Shown in pieces: positions 6,411-13,131 of a DNA stretch of 13,131 nt (position 1 is the stretch's first letter; each line of letters opens with the position of its first letter). The translations under genes were made by a program, and so were the position numbers. The DNA is from Pigoraptor vietnamica. Lineage: Eukaryota; Opisthokonta; Filasterea. The notes below the pieces were generated by a model. The model made no database searches. It was not told the DNA's origin and saw nothing but the letters and a program-made list of their open reading frames with translations. The stretch lies in assembly GCA_943704525.1 (NCBI GenBank), contig CALSCQ010002284.1:32851-45981 (forward strand), in the 5' to 3' direction.

Positions 6411-9078
6411 CTACGACGAGGGGACGCGGCCGAGGGACTGGCCAACGCGCACAAGCGTCTCGAGCCCCTCGGTGCTGTTCTTAATGAGATCGCGGTCAAA
6501 CGCAATGCTGCCCGCAGAGAAGAGCACGATGACAGTTGAGCCACCGAACGCAAAGTGGCCGTGCTCGTCCATTCGGGAGACGCGGGCGCCGCGGCGGCTC
6601 GTGAGGACGATGGAGCCGACCATCATGGCGCCGATGCAAACGTACGCCACGCGCCCAAACTGCTCGCTCTCGATGAAAGTCACGGTGCGCTTGTTCTCCG
6701 TGAATACATCGTAGTTGGCACGAACGGCTATGGGATTGACCGTGTAGTACTTGCCAGGGAGATGCACCGTGTGGCCGACAGTGCCGTCCACGGGCACTGC
6801 AACCGCCGTCAGTGAGCAAAAGGAGAGACAGGACTTTGCAAAAGCAGCACAACGGCGACAGCACTCACTATGAAACCGGTGGTAATCTTGCGGCGCCAGT
6901 CGGAAAATGGCCACAGAGCCGCCGCGGAATGGCGCGCCGAGCTTGGGCCCACCCACGAGTGCTTCGATCGAGAAATTTCGGCCCTTGATCCACACACGCG
7001 TCGCGTCGTCCACCGTCTGAAACACGACGCACCGCGAGTCGGCAGCGCAAACAGCCACGCTAGGGTCCGGATCGCAGAGTTGGCGGGCGCCCGGCTTGAG
7101 TTTCCGGTAGAAGAACTCGTTGAAATTGGCGAAGGATTCGACGGGGTCGGCCATCTCATCGAGGTCAATGTTGTGGAAGCGGATGAACGGGCGGATCTGC
7201 GACGCCGACGAGGGGCTGTCGAACTTGGCGCCCTGCTGTTCCGTGAGGCGCGCCATGAGCTGCTGCACGCGCGCGCTGCGCACCGTGGGCGATCCCACGT
7301 TGGTGTGGTACATGAGCCGCATCGCCACGCGGATGAACACGGGCATCTTCTCCTCGACCACCGCACCCGTCAGCCGGTCCTGCACGAGAATGTTGCCGGA
7401 GACGGCGCCGATGCCGTAGCGACCGCCGGACAGGTAGCTTCCAATGCGGCTGATCCATCCACGCGACGCGTACGCTTCTGTCAATAGCCCCCCCGCGAGG
7501 ATCTGCCCGGGGCCATCCGACGCGCCCTCCGCGCAGAGGGCCACGTGAGAGACCGCACCCATGCGCCCGTCGCCGGCGGAGGAGAGGGGCGCCTGACACA
7601 CGGGGCAGTTCGTGGGAATGCCCGACGACCAGTCACAGTGCTCGGACACGAGGCGGTAGGCCGCGTCGGGGCTGAGGTCGCGCTCCGAGCCCGCCGGCCC
7701 AAACGCGGCGTCAATGGCCTCCTCGGCGATGTCCAGACCCAGGGACTCGACCAGCGCCGCAAATTCCACGCGGTTGATCCGCCCGTTGTCGTCCGTGTCA
7801 AACTGCGCGAGCATGCGGTGCCAGAAGCGCCGCAGCACTTCGTGTGAGGGAACAAATTCGACACGAATGTGCAACTGCGGCACAAATTCGCGCTCGTCGT
7901 CGGAGGCCCGAACGGCACCCTTGCTGCCAGACGCGTCGAGCGTCAGCCACAAGTCCCGCGTCGCATCCATCGGCTCGTCGGCCACCACTTCGTCGTCGTC
8001 CGCCATGTCCATCGCCGCGACCGCCGGTGCATCCTCGGACCCGCGCCCCTCCGACTCGCGGTGGGCGGCTGCGGGGCGGTCGTCGTCCTCATCGTCCGAT
8101 CCAAGCAGCGCGACGTCTTCAATGATGCGCGAGATGCGGCGGAGCACAAGCGTGCCCTTGTCGTCCTCGATCAGGCGCGCCGCCTTGGCGCTGACGACGT
8201 CCGCGAGGGCCACGCTGCAGCTGCCGAGGGGCTTGTTCTTGGCCAGCGCCTTCATGCCATACACGCCGCACTTGACATCGAACGAGAGCTCGGAATCGCG
8301 CACAAGCCTGCGAGATAAGCACGGCGTCACACACGCGTCCCCACGCCATTGCATAATGAAAACGCCACCCACACTGCGAACCGCTCGTTCCATATCGGAT
8401 GGGGGCCATTCGGCGCCACCTTCGTCTTGAACGTCGTCGGCCCGACAGTGACGACCACAAATGCATTGTTCCACACAAGGCCGCCCGTCATCAGCCCTGC
8501 GGCAAGGCGCTTCAGCACGTGGCGACTGCGACGACCGCACTCGCGCGTCCACTCCACCCACCAACGAGTCTCTTTGTGATGAAGAACTGGTATGCGCAGA
8601 ACAACGCCGCGGCCGCGATGACCGCGTGGAGTATGCCGAACGCGCCGTCCGTGTACGTCTTTGCGCTGTGTGCCAACAGTCAAGGCAAATGCAGGAGCGC
8701 ACAATCTCAACTCCAAAGAAACACGGCAAGCGTCTCACGGCGGAGTGCTTTGGATATGTATGCAAGCGCGGCAGGAACAAGTAGGGTGCCGAGGAAGACG
8801 GAGGCGAGTCGGCGGGCTGCGCGCGGGGGGGCGGGGGGGGGGGGGGGATGTTTAGCCACCACAGCGTACCATGGAGCCACGGGAGTGAACGAACGCAACA
8901 CTTACCCTTGGGCAGGTGAGTCGCCTCGACCACTGCACACGCCGTCAGTGAGTAAGAAGCATTAAAAGAAATCGTGCAACCCCACGGCACACGGCAATCG
9001 GCCGCACTCACCCTGGACGCGGAGGAGACCGGCGACGCCGTCCGCGACGGGGCCGTCGCCGCGAGGGCTGTTCGGCAT
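6411..9078 (-). CDS. PSD: Type II phosphatidylserine decarboxylase (C2, EF-hand, PSD), 7 exons
   Basis: The enzyme converts phosphatidylserine to phosphatidylethanolamine. Exons (minus): 9078-9012, 8932-8906, 8816-8725, 8658-8562, 8496-8373, 8307-6869 and 6796-6411; they sum to 744 codons, giving 743 aa. Layout: C2 first strand LLRVQVVEATHLPK (about 18-31); a hydrophobic hairpin (35-56 and 67-89); the rest of the C2 domain, with a long Asp/Glu-rich insert; one canonical EF-hand loop DTDDNGRINRVE (306-317); a C2HC zinc-like motif (C370, C373, H390, C394); then the catalytic domain. The latter has FRLAPQDYHRFHMP (DYHRFH 610-615), YTVNPIAV, FTENKRTV, FGRVA and the self-cleavage motif GGST. Cleavage before Ser702 would give a 42-residue alpha chain carrying the pyruvoyl group. 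The architecture matches plant PSD2/PSD3 and fungal Psd2, which act on endomembranes. The usual C2 calcium aspartates are missing. The family is certain; the exon 3/4 junction and the start codon are less so. Confidence 0.93.
6797..6868 (-). other. Decarboxylase intron 6 (72 nt, stop-free, multiple of three)
   Basis: Donor GTGAGT, branch-like CTGAC, acceptor GTTGCAG, phase 1. Splicing gives DYHRFHMPVDG, matching the conserved DYHRxHMP of the family. The intron has no stop in frame, so retaining it inserts 24 residues immediately after the catalytic histidine motif. Confidence 0.9.
8562..8816 (-). other. Hydrophobic-hairpin exon pair (exons 3 and 4) in the decarboxylase C2 loop
   Basis: Exon 3 (8816-8725) encodes LASVFLGTLLVPAALAYISKAL and exon 4 (8658-8562) encodes GAFGILHAVIAAAALFCAYQFF, two membrane-length hydrophobic segments. 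Both use mostly G/C third positions, as real exons here do. The pair starts and ends in phase 1 and totals 189 nt (63 codons). Joining exon 2 directly to exon 5 is therefore also in frame and gives a textbook C2 start (VVEATHLPKGLMTGG...FVVVTVG). The junction between exons 3 and 4 (donor GTGTTT at 8724, acceptor at 8659, 66 nt) is the frame-consistent choice; a stronger-looking GTGAGA donor nearby breaks the frame. Confidence 0.6.
8825..8847 (+). repeat. Poly-G tract (7 G, C, 15 G) inside decarboxylase intron 2
   Basis: On the transcribed (minus) sense this is a poly-C run just upstream of the exon 3 acceptor at 8817, where it would serve as the pyrimidine tract. The plus strand could form G-quadruplexes. 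Runs of this kind are prone to length variation and sequencing error. Confidence 0.85.
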
Positions 9079-9265
9079 GGCTGTGCTGGCGGGCGAGTGC
9101 AGTTTGGGCGGTCGTTGGCTGCAGCACAAGCGTGAGCTTTTCGCCTGCGTATCACGCAGAGACCAACCAACCGCAAGCTCACTTTGGCTATTGTTTTAGC
9201 TATGGTGGGTGTTGGAAATCCGAATCACGTGATGGCAACAAGCGCTTTATTCGCTCACTACTCAC
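9079..9265 (-). promoter_or_regulatory. Short intergenic/promoter region upstream of the decarboxylase gene
   Basis: These 187 nt separate the ZC3H3 stop (9266) from the decarboxylase start (9078) on the same strand. They include TCACGTGATG at 9225-9234, identical to one copy of the element before the GFA gene, and an AATAAA for the ZC3H3 gene. No gene is visible. The promoter role is inferred. Confidence 0.5.
9246..9251 (-). terminator. AATAAA polyadenylation signal for the ZC3H3-like gene
   Basis: AATAAA reads on the minus strand 14 nt after the ZC3H3 stop codon. It is the only canonical hexamer I see directly after a stop codon in this window. The position fits a very short 3' UTR. Confidence 0.6.
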
Positions 9266-10914
9266 TCACTCGACAATGGTCACGGAGGCCCCGTCCTCTG
9301 CCGCGCCCGCCACGTCCTGCCCCTCGTCGGCGTCCACGCGCCGGCGCAGGCGACGAAAGGCAAGCGGCACCACCATGTTCGCGGCAGATCTCTCGGCAAA
9401 GCCTTCCGTGGGCGAGAGGGGCCGCTTGCGTCGCTCGCCGGGACGCACGTGCGGCAGACGACACGCGTCTCCGTCTTTGCAGACGCCAGTGGAAGCGAAT
9501 TGCGGACACTCGCGCGCGTGCCGGCGAAGGCACTTGTCGCCGAGCGGGCAGTGGCCCCGCACAAAGTCCTCACAGACAGCCGCCGCACTGCTCACTTTCA
9601 CGTGCGAGTAGGGGCATTGCTCATTGGTGCACACCCCGCGCAGAAAAAAAGAACACACCGGCATCTTGTCCTTGTCCACCACGTGACGCAGCGGACATGA
9701 ACCGTCCGTGCGCTCACAGGCGCCCTTGAGAAACTGGCGACAGACGGCAACCCTTTCGGGGTCATGCACAAACGGACAGCTGTCTTTTCGGTTGCACCGC
9801 CCTGCGCCAAGTCGCTTGAACAAATTGACCACGTGACGCACGCATGCCCCAAGCCACCGCACCGCACTACGCACCGTATCGGTTATAGAAGACGCAGTAC
9901 TGGCGCTCCTTCGACACGCCACTCGTGGTCACGCGGAACGACGCGCGCGCATTTCGAATGGTGCGCTTGAGAGAACGCCTGCAAACAGAAAAAACATGAG
10001 AGAGGCACATCCAGACCCGCTCAAGAAAGGGCGCGTCGGGCTCCAACCTCGCTGCGCTTGCGCTGCTTGGGGCGCTCGGTGCAGAGCGTGGGACGACGGG
10101 GTGTGCGGGCGTGGACTGTGCTCGAGCCCGTGCCTCGGCCGCCAGGCGCTCCGCTGCGGCGCATCGTTATAATGGGCCCTCACTGCACCACTCCCGCGCA
10201 AAAGATGCGTACCTTCACCGGGTGCGCGCTTCAGAGTTCTTCTTGCCGGATCTCTCACATACTTGACACCGTGTATGACCACGAAATTCGGTCGGTTTCC
10301 GTCTGCGGAGGCGAGCTCGTTCGTTTGACGGTACACTCAGGGCGCATCCATCTAGCCACTCACCTTGCGCACGAGTCAAAGACCGCCCGTTTTTTTTGTA
10401 CGCAACGCCACGCAACAGGACGGTCCCTTCAGCAGAAGCTCCCGGCGCGTGCAAGCGAGTGCGGGCGGCAATACGCGCTGCAATTGATCGCGACGAGGCC
10501 TGTGTTGCGATTGCTGGCGGTGCAACGCCCGCACCCGGGACTACTACGGGTGCGCGTGTGGACGCCGCAGGTGTCACAGTAGGCGCGGTTGCTGACGCGC
10601 TCGATGGCTCTTTGGCTGACGGGGCGGGCGGTCGCCATGTCAGCGACGTTGGCCGCGGTCCCGCACCCCTCCCACGCCCAAAGGCCGGCGCTGGAGGCCG
10701 CCATGCGCCCGCAGTCCACGCACGCCCGCGCCCGGGAGGCACCGGGGCAGGTGGTCTGTGCGCGCGGACGGGCGCGTTGCCATGCCCGTGCTGTTTGTGC
10801 CGGTTGATGAGCGCTGCAGGTGGGGCAGTGAGCAGCTGCGGAAGGCATGGCGCGCCAGACACACGCACCTGCTAGGCGCGCGATCTCCTGCTCCGCACTT
10901 CTATTCGCCGCCAT
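9266..10914 (-). CDS. ZC3H3: ZC3H3-like CCCH zinc-finger protein, 432 aa, 6 exons
   Basis: ZC3H3 is a nuclear RNA-binding protein linked to mRNA 3'-end processing and export. Exons (minus): 10914-10869, 10813-10364, 10302-10213, 10120-10048, 9978-9875 and 9801-9266; they sum to 433 codons including TGA. Five CCCH fingers sit in the C-terminal half: C248-C257-C263-H267, C275-C283-C290-H294, C304-C312-C317-H321, C331-C339-C345-H349 and C353-C362-C368-H372. The first is completed only by splicing (QYCVFYNRYG joined to RCNRKDSC). The phrases DPERVAVC, KDKMPVCSFFLRGVC and CPLGDKC match ZC3H3. The start AEQEIARLAALINRHKQHGHGNAP resembles the ZC3H3 N-terminus. Between them are an Ala/Pro-rich stretch and two or three short repeats of the form G-V-x-Y...(R/S)xLxR. 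Exon 4 (10120-10048) is tentative. The family call and the last two exons are firm. Confidence 0.88.
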
Positions 10915-10937
10915 GTCGTGTGACAGTAGCGAGGGAC

Positions 10938-11095
10938 GTGCCGTGCTCCTTCAGCAAACGTGGTGCACGCACGCAGCAGTCGAGTGCCGTGCTCTTTCAG
11001 CCATGCGTGGGTCTGGCGTGGTGCATGCATTGCAGCAGCCGCCCACGAGTGTGCCGTGCTTCTTCAGCACTGCTGGAGTGGGCGTGCAGCAGCCG
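10938..11095 (+). repeat. Three imperfect copies of a two-part repeat
   Basis: GTGCCGTGCTYYTTCAG (Y = C/T, one position variable) occurs at 10938-10954, 10984-11000 and 11051-11067. Each copy is followed after 8 to 20 nt by a GTGCAYGC...GCAGCAG-like block ending near 10981, 11040 and 11095. Spacing between copies is 46 and 67 nt, so the units have diverged by small indels. The repeats lie just upstream of the ZC3H3-like start codon. Confidence 0.8.
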
Positions 11096-11284
11096 TAGTG
11101 TGCGTGTGCACAGCGTCGTCCGCTTGCGACTGCGCCGGGTGCGGGGCGTGGGAGCGGCCGTTGAACTGGTGTCCGGGTGCTTTTTGGGGTTTTTTTTTGC
11201 ACCTCTCCAAATTGCGGCCGTTTCGGGTGTGTTTGGGGCTCGCGGGGTCATCCGGGGTGTCTTGCGTGCTTTGCAGTGCCTTGT

Positions 11285-11308
11285 TTTTGCGCACACCACA
11301 GCGCAAAA
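11285..11308. repeat. Inverted repeat TTTTGCGC / GCGCAAAA
   Basis: Perfect 8-bp arms at 11285-11292 and 11301-11308 are separated by 8 nt. This could be a palindromic protein-binding site or a small hairpin; it lies about 200 nt upstream of the tentative kinase start. The function is unknown. Confidence 0.65.
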
Positions 11309-11503
11309 CACGCACTCAAACCACACACGCACACGCCTCGAGCAGTACAAACACGCCCGGTGCGGAGTGGGCCACAGGACTTTGCGAAAATCATTGAGGT
11401 GGCGCCTGAACTCGGTCGCGTGTCCTGCTGCGGGTCTCGCCGTTGTTTTTCGGCGTACTGGGCTGCGTGCTGAGCGAGTGACTGCGGCGGCGGCGCCGGC
11501 GGA

Positions 11504-13091
11504 ATGGAGGGCACATCCGGTGTGTTTTGCGGCCTTGTGCGTCCCAGTGTGTGGGGGAGCCTTCAGCATGCCGTGTGCACTGGCGATGCCTTGCAATAGC
11601 AGCATTCCTTGTGCGTGGTGAAAACGTGTGCCTTACGCTTGCCGCGTCGTTGCAGCCGCCCGCGATGGCCGCACCGGGGGCACCGCGCTGCGTCGGCTTC
11701 CCTCGGACGACATGCGCGCGCGCATTGCGGCGGGCCTTGCCGACGGTCTCGGCGCGGACGAAGCGCTTGACGCGTTTGTAGTCTTCTACGACGAGCTGAA
11801 ACAGTACAATGTTCGCAACAAGAAGAAGCAGATACAGGACTTTCTCCAGCGCTGTGAGTGGGGCCATGTGTGCTAGGCGCTCTCTATGCACACACGCTGA
11901 CCCTTGCGTCGCCTGTGCGCAGACGAAACTCGCGTCCATCGCGTCCGTGATACGCGCGTGCAGCTGTCTGACTTTGAATTTATCAAGCTGATTGGGCGCG
12001 GCTCGTTTGCGGAGGTAGGGGTGCATTCTTCGTGCGAAAATGCAGGCGCGTAGGGCCGGCGCTGACGAAACCCCCGCAGATTTACCTGAGCAAGGCAAAG
12101 GACTCCGGACAGCCGTTTGTTGTGAAGCGCATGTCAAAGAATGAGCTCCTCAGCCGCTCCGAGGTATGCAAATGGCCGTTCTTGCCGCATCCCGCTTGCG
12201 CTCGCCGCCTTGCACACCGCGACACACAACACACGCAAATCGACGTACACGTACGCAAGGGCCGCGCTTATGTTAAGGTGTGCACTCATATTTGTGCCAC
12301 GGTTTCTCCCTCCTCCAATATAGTCCGTGTGCTTCCGAGAGGAGCTGGACTTCCTCGTGGCCGCCGCGAGCGCGCACGACAGCACGCAGGGCGGGGGCAA
12401 GCGGTGCCCCGGCATCACGGCGCTGCACTATGCCTTCTACGACGACGAGTACCTGTACCTCGTGATGGACTTTTACCCCGGCGGCGACCTGCTCGGGCTG
12501 CTCGGCAAGCACGACAACTTTCCGGAGGACATGGCGCGCTTCTACCTGGCGGAGGCCGTGCTTGCGATCGAGTCTGTGCACCGGCTGGGTTACGTCCACA
12601 GGTGCGCCGTCGCGGGCTGGCGTTTGCTGCGCCGCAGTGCGACTGAGTGGTGTCGTGGGTTGATGTTCCGCGCAGCAGCTAATCCGACACGCTCGCTCTG
12701 CAGAGACATTAAGATCGACAACCTGCTTCTCGACGCGAAGGGCCATGTCTTCCTCGCCGACTTTGGCTCATGCGCTCGCCTGAACAAGGACGGCATGGTG
12801 GGCAGCCTCGCGCTGTTACGCTCACACACTTGGCGTCTGCCCGTAATCGCCCGCATGCGTGTGATGTTGCTGACTTGGGCTGCGCAGGTGGACTCGGTGC
12901 TGTCGGGTGGCACGCCCGACTATATATCCCCGGAAGTGCTTGCGGGCATGCAGGGAGAGCGCAACGCGGTGTATGGCGCCGACTGCGACTGGTGGTCGCT
13001 GGGCGTCGTCATGTACGAGATGCTTGTTGGGGAGACGCCCTTCTACGCGGACTCTGTGATTGACATTTACAAAAACATCAAGAACTACAAG
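11504..13091 (+). CDS. MRCK/DMPK-like AGC serine/threonine kinase (3' partial), 7 exons visible
   Basis: The kinase belongs to the DMPK/MRCK/ROCK/citron group, which phosphorylates myosin regulators downstream of Rho/Cdc42 GTPases. Exons: 11504-11519 (tentative), 11656-11853, 11923-12014, 12080-12163, 12324-12601, 12704-12797 and 12888-13091, together 322 codons in frame. An N-terminal helical extension ([16 protein letters not shown]...QDFLQRY) matches the capped-helix region of MRCK. Then come the glycine loop GRGSFAE (96-102; third Gly replaced by Ala), beta3 Lys118 in FVVKRMSK, the helix C stretch CFREELDFL, hinge [19 protein letters not shown] (222-229), ADFGSC (241-246) and GTPDYISPE (262-270), then [14 protein letters not shown]. 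All catalytic residues are kept. The last visible exon ends at K (13091) before GTGCGT; the rest of the kinase and any coiled coil, PH, CNH or CRIB parts lie beyond the window. The family call is firm; the first exon is the weakest part, and ATG 11712 is an in-frame alternative start. Confidence 0.92.
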
Positions 13092-13131
13092 GTGCGTCTG
13101 CATGGCCCGGGTCAAGAGGGAGGGAGGGGGG
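13092..13131 (+). other. Start of a further kinase intron, cut by the window end
   Basis: A GTGCGT donor follows the phase 0 end of the last kinase exon, and the sequence becomes G-rich, unlike the family sequence expected next. No acceptor falls inside the window. Confidence 0.7.

Larger units (their letters stand above)
10915..11503. promoter_or_regulatory. Divergent intergenic region between the ZC3H3-like and kinase genes
   Basis: About 590 nt lie between two divergently oriented start codons, so this is the likely shared promoter area. Open frames here are low in recognisable protein sequence and I call none. It contains three imperfect repeats (10938-11095), a T9 run near 11191, and an inverted repeat at 11285-11308. 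No clear TATA box is seen. Confidence 0.55.

Noticed and set aside
8533-8561. Alternative acceptor GTCGTCGCAG for decarboxylase exon 5
   Set aside because: It would leave an intron of only about 32-36 nt and a phase mismatch with the best donor. The later CCGCAG gives 65 nt and matching phase.
6411-9182. A single unspliced 923-codon decarboxylase frame on the minus strand
   Set aside because: It reads through introns that interrupt the C2 domain and the DYHRFHMP motif and begins with a low-quality Pro/Ser/Arg/Cys-rich segment. The spliced model restores family motifs in phase.
10429-10914. Unspliced Cys-rich frame (several CxxC pairs) from the ZC3H3-like start codon
   Set aside because: It looked like a zinc-finger domain, but splicing out 10868-10814 gives the ZC3H3-like N-terminus and joins in frame to the conserved repeats. 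The cysteines come from a shifted frame of an Ala/Pro-rich stretch.
10921-11500. Open frames of 80-290 codons across the divergent region, both strands
   Set aside because: They are Cys/His/Arg-rich with no domain, conflict with each other, and have the look of GC-rich non-coding sequence.
12164-12323. A hidden small exon in the 160-nt kinase intron
   Set aside because: Direct joining gives LLSRSESVCFREE, which aligns without a gap to the MRCK helix C region, so no extra exon is needed.
1-13131. CRISPR arrays, insertion sequences, viral or bacterial operon features, tRNA or rRNA genes
   Set aside because: I found no regular spacer-repeat structure, transposase, terminal inverted repeats or RNA-gene signatures. 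The window is intron-bearing eukaryotic sequence.

Overview
This is nuclear DNA of a GC-rich, intron-bearing eukaryote, most likely a unicellular relative of animals or a nearby heterotrophic flagellate (choanoflagellate, filasterean, apusomonad or similar). The evidence is short spliceosomal introns (about 55-160 nt, GT..AG, often with a CTGAC/CTAAC-like branch site) that interrupt recognisable protein domains in consistent phases, strong G/C preference at third codon positions, and a gene mix of adhesion GPCR, MRCK/DMPK-type kinase, ZC3H3 and the fungal/plant-style C2-EF-hand phosphatidylserine decarboxylase. I cannot name the species.

Layout. (1) Positions 1-5671, plus: the 3' part of a very large adhesion GPCR: nine complete Calx-beta repeats, a hormone-receptor-like domain, GAIN/GPS, seven membrane helices and a Ser/Thr-rich tail ending in a PDZ-ligand-like sequence. 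(2) 5672-5981: intergenic, with a 46-nt perfectly alternating purine-pyrimidine tract and a tandem CACGTGATGT element. (3) 5982-6395, plus: a CENPV-like GFA-domain zinc protein. (4) 9078-6411, minus: a seven-exon type II phosphatidylserine decarboxylase, convergent with the GFA gene; only 15 nt separate the two stop codons. (5) 10914-9266, minus: a ZC3H3-type five-CCCH zinc-finger protein, reconstructed in six exons. (6) 10915-11503: a divergent intergenic region with a three-copy imperfect repeat and an inverted repeat. (7) 11504 (tentative) to the window end, plus: the N-terminal part of an MRCK/DMPK-like AGC kinase in seven exons, cut by the window edge.

The genes do not form one pathway. 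The GPCR and the kinase would act in adhesion and cytoskeletal signalling, the decarboxylase in phospholipid synthesis, and ZC3H3 in mRNA 3'-end processing and export. The most unusual point is in the decarboxylase gene: two small exons encode a hydrophobic hairpin placed in the membrane-facing loop of the C2 domain. They form a frame-preserving (phase 1/phase 1) cassette, so including or skipping it would give a membrane-anchored or a soluble C2 form. A 72-nt stop-free intron beside the catalytic histidine motif of the same gene could similarly be retained in frame. All exon models were derived by eye from frame, splice signals and remembered family motifs; no transcript data were available.
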